From an uncultured Colwellia sp. (GTDB lineage Bacteria; Pseudomonadota; Gammaproteobacteria; Enterobacterales; Alteromonadaceae), in NCBI GenBank assembly GCA_913062815.1, contig CAJXWZ010000008.1:62001-126000 (forward strand): a stretch of DNA of 64,000 nucleotides. The letters run 5' to 3'. Shown piece after piece: positions 26,108-33,911 of the stretch. The notes under the pieces are model-generated. The model was not told the origin of the DNA and made no database searches. It saw only the letters and a program-made list of their open reading frames with translations. Position 1 is the first letter of the stretch, and every line of letters begins with the position of its first letter. The position numbers and the translations under genes are program-made.

Positions 26108-27271
26108 TTACTCCCCGCTTGCCGCTTTAACGTCTGCACTTTGCACTAAATCACCGGTATCATTACCCCAAGCATTACGCTCATAAGTAACTAATGCCGC
26201 AACCTGTTGCAAGGTAAGTTGTTTGCCAAATGGAGGCATCATACCTTTGCCGTTTTGCACTATGTCAATATGGTCAGCAATAGAACCTTGGGTTGCAACA
26301 GGACTGCCTTTAAGTGCAGGGAATGTTGGTGGCAAACCTAGGCCAGTAGGTTGGTGACATGCTGCACAATGTGCCATGTATGTCGACTCGCCTAATTGCA
26401 TTAGCTCTTCTTTACTCATTGAAGCAGTTAATGAAGCTTTTTCAGCATCGGCTGCTTTAGCCGTTAATGCGTGTTGTTCTGAGAGCCAAATTTCATAATC
26501 TGCAACTGACTTAACTTCAACAACGATCGGCATGAAACCATGATCTTTACCACAAAGTTCAGCACACTGGCCACGGTAAATACCTGGTTCATCTACTATA
26601 GCCCAAGCTTCATTAATGAAACCAGGATTTGCATCTTGTTTAACTGCAAAAGCAGGTACCCACCAAGCATGAATAACATCATCTGATGTAATTAAAAAAC
26701 GTACTTTTTTATTCGCGGGTATGACAAGGTGCCTATCTACTTCAAGTAGATAATTTTCATTTTTTGCAGCACCATTACCTTCAAAAGTACCATTTTGATT
26801 TTCATATTCTTCTCTTGGTGTGGAAAGCACAGAGTAATATTCTATATTTTGATCAAAATATTTATAATGCCATTTCCACTGCGAACCCGTTACCTGAATA
26901 GTAACCTCGGAATTGTCATTATTTTCCATATCAATCAATGTACTTGTCGCCGGAACGGCCATAGCAATTAGAATAACGATTGGTATGGCGGTCCAAAGTA
27001 TTTCTACTTTAGTACTCTCATGAAAATCAGCTGCTTTTGCACCTTTAGATTTTCGATGAAATACCATTGACCAGAACATGGCGCCAAAAACGACGACACC
27101 AATAGCAGTACAAATATAGAGCGCTAGCATATGTAAATCATATACTTCCCTACTCACTGCTGTTACCCCCTTGGTCAGATTTAACTGTGTATCTGCCCAA
27201 GCTGAACTGGAAAGCAAACTAGTTAACATTAGCCATGCCCCCATCAACCAACTTTGGTTACCTCTACTCAC
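26108..27271 (-). CDS. ctaC: Cytochrome c oxidase subunit II with fused cytochrome c domain (caa3 type)
   Basis: A 387-residue protein with a GTG start after GAGAGG. It has a signal peptide (residues 1-27, ending SAWA) and two membrane helices (about 47-70 and 90-110). The CuA domain carries His201, Cys236, Cys240, His244 and Met247 (HAWWVPAF, CAELCGKDHGFM). A linker of about 30 residues leads to a C-terminal cytochrome c domain with CAACH at 302-306 and MMPPFG as the probable methionine ligand. The fusion defines caa3-type oxidases. First gene of the oxidase operon. Confidence 0.96.
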   Translation of the reverse strand: MSRGNQSWLMGAWLMLTSLLSSSAWADTQLNLTKGVTAVSREVYDLHMLALYICTAIGVVVFGAMFWSMVFHRKSKGAKAADFHESTKVEILWTAIPIVILIAMAVPATSTLIDMENNDNSEVTIQVTGSQWKWHYKYFDQNIEYYSVLSTPREEYENQNGTFEGNGAAKNENYLLEVDRHLVIPANKKVRFLITSDDVIHAWWVPAFAVKQDANPGFINEAWAIVDEPGIYRGQCAELCGKDHGFMPIVVEVKSVADYEIWLSEQHALTAKAADAEKASLTASMSKEELMQLGESTYMAHCAACHQPTGLGLPPTFPALKGSPVATQGSIADHIDIVQNGKGMMPPFGKQLTLQQVAALVTYERNAWGNDTGDLVQSADVKAASGE

Positions 27272-27835
27272 TCAACCTCTCCTCTATCAACACCTATCCA
27301 GCGTGAAGAGCCGCTTCAGGACTTTTCTTCGTTAAGGACAGGATAAAAAAATAGAAAACAGATAAGCAGCAATGTACATCACATATCATTGAACTGATTA
27401 TCTGTTAATTTAGTTATTATTATTTTCTAATCACGCACCAGTTATAGTGCATTATCTAAAACTTATTAAATTAACTGACGTGAAATGGCCAACTCAGGGC
27501 TAAATATTGAGTTTAGGTATCGAATTAGCACTTTAACGTCTTTTTATTTTTATACAGCTTTTGCTAGTTGTTTTTTGTTCGATTCCGGCTCTAGAATCAC
27601 TCATAACTTAACCTAGGTCAAACATTTTCGTCTGACGTTTTATAGAAATATTAACAATTTCAATAGAGTAACAACTCTAAGTCGCTATGAAGCCCCTAGT
27701 ATCATAGGCTGTAGTTATTTTAACCATTAAAATAATAAATATTTCTGGTCGATTAAATAAACCACAGTAAGTGCTCACTTTATAAGCACAGAAGGCAGTT
27801 GAGCGATAAATTGGCGTATTTAAGGGATTAGTGTA
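27272..27835. other. 564-bp regulatory gap upstream of the oxidase operon
   Basis: No gene, tRNA or recognised repeat seen. It must hold the ctaC promoter and 5' leader on the minus strand. A purine-rich ribosome binding site is next to the ctaC start. A short hairpin (GTGCT ... AGCAC near 27772-27790) is present. No clear FNR site (TTGAT-N4-ATCAA) was found. Confidence 0.6.
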
Positions 27836-27871
27836 AGAAAGTAAATTGAGCACTTAATCAAAGTGCTCAAT
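27836..27871 (-). terminator. Probable lexA terminator
   Basis: A perfect 11-bp stem ATTGAGCACTT / AAGTGCTCAAT with a 5-base loop (27845-27871), 49 bp past the lexA stop. The minus-strand tail TTTACTTTC is only moderately T-rich. The plus-strand tail TTATTTTT is better, but no plus-strand gene is upstream. Confidence 0.55.
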
Positions 27872-27919
27872 TATTTTTAGCGTGAGGTGTAATTTATAGA
27901 CAGAATATTTATTGGTGTA

Positions 27920-28552
27920 CTACATCCAGTTTCCATTTCGTACTACACCAACAGCCAAACCCTCAATGTTAAATTCTTGGCAAGTCAAATCAACCTTAAT
28001 AGGATCGAACTCTTCATTTTCAGCATGTAAATAAACAATATTCCCGTCACGTTTAAAACGCTTAACGGTAACATCATTCTCTACTCTAGCAACAACCACT
28101 TGACCATTTTGCACATCAGTAGTTTGGTGTACTGCTAATAAATCACCATCTAAGATACCAATGTCTTTCATGCTTTCACCATTTACTCTGAGTAAATAGT
28201 CTGCTGGGGGGTGAAATAAGCTGCCGTCCATTTGATAATGATCTTCAACATGCTCTTGTGCAAGTATTGGCTCACCCGCAGCAACTTGACCAATTAACGG
28301 TAGACCAGATTCTTCAATAAACTGTTCCGCTAAACGAATGCCACGAGAGGTGCCCGCAAGCATTTCTATGTAACCTTTTTTAGCTAACGCTTTCAAATGT
28401 TCTTCGGCAGCATTGGCTGATTTAAAACCAAAAAACGTTGCTATTTCGGCTCGCGTAGGCGGCATCCCCGTGTCTCGAATGGCATCTTTAATAAGATCAA
28501 AAATTTGCTGTTGACGGTTTGTTAACGGTTTTAATTCACTTATTACTGACAT
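27920..28552 (-). CDS. lexA: LexA repressor
   Basis: A 210-residue SOS repressor. The N-terminal winged helix (1-70) reads [20 protein letters not shown], then [26 protein letters not shown]. The self-cleavage site is Ala92-Gly93 in GQVAAGEP. The catalytic pair is Ser127 ([10 protein letters not shown]) and Lys164 (VTVKRF). RecA-DNA filaments trigger cleavage and induce DNA repair genes. Two adjoining SOS boxes in front of the gene indicate autoregulation. Unlike in E. coli, no dinF or other SOS gene follows directly. Confidence 0.98.
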   Translation of the reverse strand: MSVISELKPLTNRQQQIFDLIKDAIRDTGMPPTRAEIATFFGFKSANAAEEHLKALAKKGYIEMLAGTSRGIRLAEQFIEESGLPLIGQVAAGEPILAQEHVEDHYQMDGSLFHPPADYLLRVNGESMKDIGILDGDLLAVHQTTDVQNGQVVVARVENDVTVKRFKRDGNIVYLHAENEEFDPIKVDLTCQEFNIEGLAVGVVRNGNWM

Positions 28553-28577
28553 AAGCTTTCCTTAATTAGGTAAAGTC

Positions 28578-28593
28578 CTGTATTTATTTACAA
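28578..28593. promoter_or_regulatory. Second, weaker SOS (LexA) box
   Basis: CTGTATTTATTTACAA fits CTGT-N8-ACAG except for the last base. It directly abuts the perfect box and is the nearer of the two to lexA. Confidence 0.6.
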
Positions 28594-28609
28594 CTGTCAG
28601 TATATACAG
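28594..28609. promoter_or_regulatory. SOS (LexA) box of lexA
   Basis: CTGTCAGTATATACAG matches the gammaproteobacterial consensus CTGT-N8-ACAG perfectly. It lies 42 bp upstream of the lexA start. Confidence 0.9.
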
Positions 28610-28632
28610 TTTTCTAATGGGCGCAAGTTTTG

Positions 28633-29334
28633 TTAGTTTGCTGAAAACTCAAAAATAACCTCAAATTTTTTCTTATCATTTTCATTCGGTGGATATCGCC
28701 ACTGCGCTAAAGCCTTTCTTGCTGAGAGTTGTAAACTTCTATCAAGCTTACCCGAAACAGTTTCAATATTATTCACTTCACCCAAACTATTTATTTGATA
28801 ACGTAACCTGATTTCACCTACTTTGTTGGCATGTCTTGCCTTAGCTGAATATTTGGGCATAACTTGATAAATAGGAGTTAAAGCGAATTTTGGCTCCGAA
28901 ATTTCCTGTAAAGTAACCGCTGGCATGTTAGGTGAACTAAGGGCTAACGAAGCTACTTTACTTCCTAAGTTATCCTTTACTACAGGAATGAATGACGACT
29001 TGTTAGACTCCGTTATTTGAGGTTTTGGCGGCAACGGCTGTCTTACGACAATATTCTGATTTGTCATTGGTGCAACGGGAGTTTGTTTCAACTCAATTTC
29101 ATAGTTGGTATTTACACTTTGTATGACAACTTCAGGCTTGTTGACCAGATGACTAATGATGGCAAAAATTCCAAATGAAGCGGTACTCCCCGCTAAAAAA
29201 AGTAAAATCAGTTTCGACCAAGATACATTGCTCTTATTTCGCATTGCGTAAACATTAATTGTTGGTGTAACTATCTCTTTTTTCCGTTGTTGATAGAGCT
29301 TAGACACTTCATTATCAAAACTATTTTCACTCAT
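28633..29334 (-). CDS. TonB-domain protein with cytoplasmic N-terminus, coupled to a sigma factor
   Basis: A 233-residue single-pass membrane protein. Residues 1-38 are charged and probably cytoplasmic, unlike classical TonB, which starts with its membrane helix. The helix is about 39-63. A periplasmic linker follows, with a short proline stretch (PLPPKP), and then a TonB C-terminal domain (about 150-233: PIYQVMPKYSAKARHANKVG, LRYQINSLGEVNNIETVSG, ALAQWRYPP). The start overlaps the sigma factor stop by ATGA. That is the usual position and topology of an anti-sigma factor, so it could regulate the sigma factor as well as or instead of energising transport. This is inference. Confidence 0.75.
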   Translation of the reverse strand: MSENSFDNEVSKLYQQRKKEIVTPTINVYAMRNKSNVSWSKLILLFLAGSTASFGIFAIISHLVNKPEVVIQSVNTNYEIELKQTPVAPMTNQNIVVRQPLPPKPQITESNKSSFIPVVKDNLGSKVASLALSSPNMPAVTLQEISEPKFALTPIYQVMPKYSAKARHANKVGEIRLRYQINSLGEVNNIETVSGKLDRSLQLSARKALAQWRYPPNENDKKKFEVIFEFSAN

Positions 29335-29894
29335 GAGCTTGTTCCTAGTACTGACTTAATATGCTTTCTTGCATACCGTAATCGGCTTTTTACTGTTTCA
29401 AAGTTTTCATCTACTAATTGACATATTTCTAACACAGAAAAACCTTCTTGTTGGAAAATAAAAGCTTCTCTTTGATGAAAAGACAATTGTGCTAGCGCTC
29501 TATTGAAGCAAGTTAAGCGCTCTTGTTCTGTTACACTCTTTTCTAAATTTTCACTTGTTAATTGTTCTGGTGATAACTCTTGCCACTGCCACTTTTGTTG
29601 TCGGCGTAGCTCATCAACTAAGGTATTTCTAGCAATAGTAAATAACCAACTTTTTACATTAGTATGCACCGTATTATGCCGATTTTTTATTACCTTTAAC
29701 CACGTCGATTGAATAGCATCTTCAGCAGTTTCTTTATCAGATAATGAGAGTAAATAATGAAAAAGGGACAGGTTATATTGCTCTACTAGTAAAGCCAAAA
29801 AACGACTTTCACCAGTAGAGTAATATCTATTCAATAATGCTTCAGGACTAGCTTTGGGATTTAACCAACCCTTAATCATTGATGGTAGTTTCAA
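29331..29894 (-). CDS. ECF-type RNA polymerase sigma factor
   Basis: A 187-residue sigma-70 family protein with region 2 (YNLSLFHYLLSLSDKETAED, then AIQSTWLKVIKN) and region 4 (LAQLSFHQREAFIFQQEGFS, then VLEICQLVDENFETVKSRL and RYARKHI). No regions 1 or 3 are seen, as in ECF sigma factors. The start is TTG with AAGGTG at the right spacing; an ATG five codons in lacks such a site. It lies 9 bp after a tonB gene and overlaps the next TonB-domain gene by 4 bp. The target promoters and the signal are unknown. Confidence 0.9.
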   Translation of the reverse strand: MKLPSMIKGWLNPKASPEALLNRYYSTGESRFLALLVEQYNLSLFHYLLSLSDKETAEDAIQSTWLKVIKNRHNTVHTNVKSWLFTIARNTLVDELRRQQKWQWQELSPEQLTSENLEKSVTEQERLTCFNRALAQLSFHQREAFIFQQEGFSVLEICQLVDENFETVKSRLRYARKHIKSVLGTSS

Positions 29895-29903
29895 AGGTTC
29901 ACC

Positions 29904-30518
29904 TTACGACTTAATATTTTGTGCCATATTAAAATCTAATTGCACAGTAAAATTATGTTGAGAAATTGCGTTACCATCTAAAGACTTAGCTCGATACTTC
30001 CATTTTCTTAATGCCTGCTTCGCCGCTTTGTCAAATACACGTTTAGGCACAGAATCAATAATTTTAATATTAACAACTTCACCAATGGCGCTGATATCAA
30101 AGCCTAATACTACCCAACCTTCAATACCTTTTCGAGCAGCATCCATCGGATATTTAGGATTAACTCTCACAATTGGTCTGGCTTCACTATCCCTAGGCCC
30201 TTTCAGTAAATTCAGTTCAGAGCCAGTATCACTTACTGTTAAGTCAATGTGCTTATAATTAAAGCTTGTATCAACCTGCGCTATTTCTGGAGGCAAATTA
30301 TTTCTAGGCATCTCAGGCGGTGGCTTTGGTGGCTCAATAATTGGTCGTGGTTTTTCTACAACTTTTGAGTCATCTGGCGTTTGCGCAATATCAATTGGAA
30401 TAACATCCCTTGCTTGTGCCAATATCACCTGATCGCTTGAGATTAAAAAAGCCATAAAGGCAAACAACCCAAAAGTAGTAACACTGGCTAAAATTGCTAT
30501 CGACATAATTTTTTTCAT
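29904..30518 (-). CDS. TonB family energy transducer
   Basis: A 204-residue protein with the classical TonB layout: N-terminal membrane anchor (about 1-30), periplasmic proline-rich stretch (EKPRPIIEPPKPPPEMPRNN), then the TonB C-terminal domain (about 115-200: IVRVNPKYPMDAARKGIEGW, FDISAIGEVVNIKIIDSVPK and ALRKWKYRAK). TonB proteins pass proton-motive energy from ExbB-ExbD to outer-membrane receptors. No exbB, exbD or receptor gene is nearby. First gene of a three-gene operon with a sigma factor and a second TonB-domain protein; the ATG follows GAGGG. Confidence 0.9.
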   Translation of the reverse strand: MKKIMSIAILASVTTFGLFAFMAFLISSDQVILAQARDVIPIDIAQTPDDSKVVEKPRPIIEPPKPPPEMPRNNLPPEIAQVDTSFNYKHIDLTVSDTGSELNLLKGPRDSEARPIVRVNPKYPMDAARKGIEGWVVLGFDISAIGEVVNIKIIDSVPKRVFDKAAKQALRKWKYRAKSLDGNAISQHNFTVQLDFNMAQNIKS

Positions 30519-30775
30519 AGGTAACCCTCGTTTAAATTTAAATTTGAAGGTGTGATCACACAGTAATAAACAAGCTTGCTTACCAGTTAAACGATGCCAA
30601 CTTGATAATGGGGTTAAATATATTTATAAATTATTAAGAAACTGCAGTATTAATATATTATGTCAGTTCTATTACTTTGATATGGTACTTACATAAACAG
30701 TCTCTATTAAGATTTAATCATTGAAAATCTCAATAATAGTTTGATAATTTATCTATTCGTTTTAGCTTTAGCACC
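30519..30775. other. AT-rich promoter region between the tonB operon and a small plus-strand unit
   Basis: No gene seen. It contains the palindrome GTGTGATCACAC near 30550-30561. The half-sites are like CRP, but without the 6-bp spacer, so it is not a canonical CRP site. No Fur box recognised. Confidence 0.5.
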
Positions 30776-30880
30776 ATGACCTCATTCGATTTAATTGTCA
30801 TTTTAATCTTGGCAATGGGTGGATTAGGCTTATTTTTGAGATCTTTGAAAACGCTCGATAATGCCTTACCTGATAGTTAA
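30776..30880 (+). CDS. Possible 34-residue single-helix membrane protein
   Basis: ATG 30776 to TAA 30880 encodes a peptide with one hydrophobic segment (DLIVILILAMGGLGLFL) and a short polar tail (RSLKTLDNALPDS). No clear Shine-Dalgarno sequence precedes it. Support comes from a good plus-strand terminator 30 bp downstream, where no other plus-strand gene exists. I recognise no family. Confidence 0.4.
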   Translation: MTSFDLIVILILAMGGLGLFLRSLKTLDNALPDS

Positions 30881-30909
30881 TGCTTTCCTATAAACTAAGC
30901 TTCATTACT

Positions 30910-30935
30910 AATGCGCCTTAAAGGCGCATTTTTAT
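30910..30935 (+). terminator. Plus-strand terminator downstream of the small ORF
   Basis: Stem AATGCGCC / GGCGCATT with loop TTAAA, followed by TTTTATT on the plus strand only. On the minus strand the tail is not T-rich, so it does not serve korB well. Confidence 0.75.
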
Positions 30936-31987
30936 TACCTAAAGCTATCATTAATACCCGTTAAAACACGACTTCCAGGACAAAGAGAGTCTTGAGTTAG
31001 TTTATTCAGTGGCATGTCATTGGTATCATTTATTTCATGGAAATCGCTTGCTGTAGGTTCTAAATAAAATAGTCCAGTTAAAATATCGCCTGCTTTTTTG
31101 TGCTTTTCAATATCGACAATGGCTTGGCTTGCATTTGAGCAATCATAATCTGTTTGTAATTTTTTAATGCGCATTATCGAGCCATCATGCAAACAAACAT
31201 CTTCGCTTTCACCACTATCACAACTACTGGTAATTTCTTTTTTAACGGGTACAAAATCTGTAACCGCTGCGGTGGTAATATGATCATGTACATAATCATA
31301 TGAACGCGTTGAGCCCGAATGATTATTAAAAGTGACGCAGGGAGACACTATATCAATAAACGCAAAACCTTTATGACTCATCGCTGCCTTTAATAGCGGT
31401 ACAAGTTGTTGTTTATCACCTGAAAAACTTCTAGCAACAAAGCTTGCTCCCAACTGAAGCGCCATTACACATAAATCAATATCCGTGAATAAACTTAAAT
31501 CACCCGCTTTATTTTTCACGCCTTTATCGGCAGTTGCAGCAAGTTGCCCCTTAGTTAGACCATAGACACCATTATTGGCCACCATATAAACCATATTCAA
31601 CTGTCGACGTACCACATGCGCAAATTGTCCAAAACCTATGGAGGCGCTATCACCATCACCAGACATTGCCAAATAAAGTAAATCTTGATTGGCTAAATTA
31701 GCCCCTGTAGCAACAGAAGGCATTCTGCCGTGTACTGAATTAAAACCATGCGCTTTGTTAAGAAAATAGTTTGGTGCTTTTGAGGAGCAGCCTATACCAG
31801 AAAGCTTGGCAACTTCACTCGGCTGTATAGATAATTCGTGGCAGGCCTGTATTATTGCAGATGTTATGGAATCATGGCCACAGCCTGCGCATAGTGTTGA
31901 TAGTGCACCTTCATAATCTCGGTAAGTTAAACCAAGATCATTGACTGGTAGACGTGGATGACGAAACGTTGATTTAATAAAACTCAT
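30935..31987 (-). CDS. korB: 2-oxoacid:ferredoxin oxidoreductase, beta subunit
   Basis: A 350-residue thiamine diphosphate subunit. TLCAGCGHDSITSAI is the family N-terminal motif, and LAMSGDGDSASIGFGQFAHV the TPP/Mg-binding motif. ANNGVYGLTKGQLAATAD and FIDIVSPCVTFNNH follow, with the C-terminal DUF3590-like tail. With the alpha subunit it oxidatively decarboxylates a 2-oxoacid, most likely 2-oxoglutarate, to the acyl-CoA and reduces a ferredoxin. The substrate choice is inferred from the KorAB-type layout. It starts 12 bp after korA. Confidence 0.88.
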   Translation of the reverse strand: MSFIKSTFRHPRLPVNDLGLTYRDYEGALSTLCAGCGHDSITSAIIQACHELSIQPSEVAKLSGIGCSSKAPNYFLNKAHGFNSVHGRMPSVATGANLANQDLLYLAMSGDGDSASIGFGQFAHVVRRQLNMVYMVANNGVYGLTKGQLAATADKGVKNKAGDLSLFTDIDLCVMALQLGASFVARSFSGDKQQLVPLLKAAMSHKGFAFIDIVSPCVTFNNHSGSTRSYDYVHDHITTAAVTDFVPVKKEITSSCDSGESEDVCLHDGSIMRIKKLQTDYDCSNASQAIVDIEKHKKAGDILTGLFYLEPTASDFHEINDTNDMPLNKLTQDSLCPGSRVLTGINDSFR

Positions 31988-31999
31988 AAGTAATGCTCC

Positions 32000-33889
32000 T
32001 TAACCTGTCTTTTTATTGATTTGGCGTTGCGCTAACTTACCGAGGATGGCTTCAACTATAAATTGACTAGTGACGGGTAAGCCATCAAAGCTTAAAATAC
32101 TTGCTAATTTATTAGGATCTATTTGTAATTCGTTAACTAATAAGCTTTTCATCTGTGCATCTCTATTCTGCTCAATAACAAACACTTGCTTATTGCTAAG
32201 CGAGTGTTCCTCAATGAAGTCTTCAATGTTTTGATGAAACGGAAACGCTCTAATTCGAAGCGTATCTGTTGTTAAGCCGTGTTCTTTCAAATGGTCTATT
32301 GCTTCAGTTATAGGGTGACTACTAGTCCCGAAAAATATTAGCCCCAACTGAGCAGTTTGTTTACTTTGTGTAATTTCAGGCGCAGGTAAGAAATGAATAG
32401 CAGTAGAAAATTTCTTGGTTAATCTCTCCATGTTATCAACATAGTCAGCCGACTTTTCTGTATAACCAGCAAAATGATTACGAGAAGTTCCCCTATTAAA
32501 GTAAGCGCCTTTATCCGGATGTGTGCCCGGTAAAGTTCGATAGCAAATACCATCGTCGTCAACATCTAAATAGCGACCGAAAACTTCAACCTCATCAAGT
32601 TGCTCTGCCGACAAAACTTTTCCTTTTTGATACTCTCTGGAGTCTTGCCAAACTAACTCTTCACTTAAATGGTCATTCATACCTAAATCTAAGTCACTCA
32701 TAATAATAACAGGCGTTTGTAATTGGTCTGCAATATCAAATGCTTGAGCTGTTATTTCAAAACATTCGCCTGGGCTATCTGGAAACAGTAATATTTGTTT
32801 GGTATCGCCATGAGAAGCATAAGCACAGGCTAGAACATCTGATTGTTGTGTACGTGTTGGCATGCCAGTAGAGGGACCAGAACGTTGCACATTCACTAAC
32901 ACCATAGGGATTTCAGTAAAATAAGCTAGACCTAAAAATTCTGTCATTAGCGACACACCAGGTCCGGATGTCGCAGTAAACGCTCTAGCACCATTCCAGC
33001 CAGCGCCAATAGCAACGCCAATTGCCGCTAATTCATCTTCCACCTGCACTATGGCGTAATTTTTTTTACCTGACGCAGGGTCAATACGCAAACGTTGACA
33101 GTAGCTAGCAAATTTTTCAATTACTGAAGTTGAAGGCGTTATTGGATACCAACCAACAATAGTCGCGCCTCCATACACAGCACCAAGCCCCGTTGCGGTA
33201 TTACCATCAACCAAAATACGATTACTCACTAGATCTCGGCTTTCAACCCTTATATCTAAAGGACAAATAAAGTGTTCATTTGCAAATTGATAACCAAGCT
33301 CTAGCGCATATATATTAGGAGTGATCAGTTTTTCTTTTCCTTTAAACTGATCTCTAACCAAGCCTTTTAGTAAAGTAAAATCCATACTTAACATGGCCGC
33401 CAGTGCACCAACATAAATAACGTTTTTGAATAATTGTCGCTGTCTTGGATCGCTATATTCCTTCAAACATATATTCGAAATAGGTATACCCAAGTAATTA
33501 ATGTCGGCACGAATTTGACTATCTAATAATGCCCGGCTTGAATCGTAAAGTAGATACCCTCCCGTTTGTACACTCATAATATCGTCATCAATACTCTGCG
33601 CATTCATGGCAACAATTATCTCTGATTTACCACCTCGCCTGCCTAGATAGTTTTTTTCAGAAATTCGAACTTCATACCATGTCGGCATGCCTTGAATATT
33701 TGATGGAAAGATGTTTTTAGCACTTACGGGAATGCCCATACGTAAAATAGCTTTAGCAAACATGTTGTTAGCACTAGCAGAGCCAGTGCCATTAGTATTA
33801 GCAAAACGCACTACAAATTCATTTATCAGTAGTTTGTCAGTGATCTTACTATTTACCTCAATTTCAGTATTTTTTGCTGCATTTGTCAT
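32000..33889 (-). CDS. korA: 2-oxoacid:ferredoxin oxidoreductase, fused gamma-alpha subunit
   Basis: The start is placed at ATG 33889, preceded by AGGTG; a GTG three codons earlier is possible. The protein has 629 residues. An N-terminal gamma domain (about 15-195: EFVVRFANTNGTGSASANNM ... YLGRRGGKSEIIVAMNAQS) is fused to the alpha (pyrimidine-binding) domain: YGGATIVGWYPITPSTSVIE, then EDELAAIGVAIGAGWNGARA and TATSGPGVSLMTEFLGLAYF. NVQRSGPSTGMPTRTQQSD is the conserved substrate loop. The C-terminal transketolase-like domain closes the protein. This gamma-alpha fusion is typical of KorA-type enzymes. It lies 22 bp downstream of the FAD/Fe-S protein gene. Confidence 0.88.
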   Translation of the reverse strand: MTNAAKNTEIEVNSKITDKLLINEFVVRFANTNGTGSASANNMFAKAILRMGIPVSAKNIFPSNIQGMPTWYEVRISEKNYLGRRGGKSEIIVAMNAQSIDDDIMSVQTGGYLLYDSSRALLDSQIRADINYLGIPISNICLKEYSDPRQRQLFKNVIYVGALAAMLSMDFTLLKGLVRDQFKGKEKLITPNIYALELGYQFANEHFICPLDIRVESRDLVSNRILVDGNTATGLGAVYGGATIVGWYPITPSTSVIEKFASYCQRLRIDPASGKKNYAIVQVEDELAAIGVAIGAGWNGARAFTATSGPGVSLMTEFLGLAYFTEIPMVLVNVQRSGPSTGMPTRTQQSDVLACAYASHGDTKQILLFPDSPGECFEITAQAFDIADQLQTPVIIMSDLDLGMNDHLSEELVWQDSREYQKGKVLSAEQLDEVEVFGRYLDVDDDGICYRTLPGTHPDKGAYFNRGTSRNHFAGYTEKSADYVDNMERLTKKFSTAIHFLPAPEITQSKQTAQLGLIFFGTSSHPITEAIDHLKEHGLTTDTLRIRAFPFHQNIEDFIEEHSLSNKQVFVIEQNRDAQMKSLLVNELQIDPNKLASILSFDGLPVTSQFIVEAILGKLAQRQINKKTG

Positions 33890-33911
33890 AAATTTCACCT
33901 GCTAACTTCGG

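Noticed and set aside
27272..27919. Possible tRNA or small RNA in the gap before the oxidase operon
   Set aside because: No cloverleaf, CCA end or terminator with a matching promoter could be found by eye.
30550..30561. GTGTGATCACAC palindrome as a CRP site
   Set aside because: The half-sites TGTGA and TCACA overlap instead of being separated by 6 bp, so it does not fit the CRP consensus.
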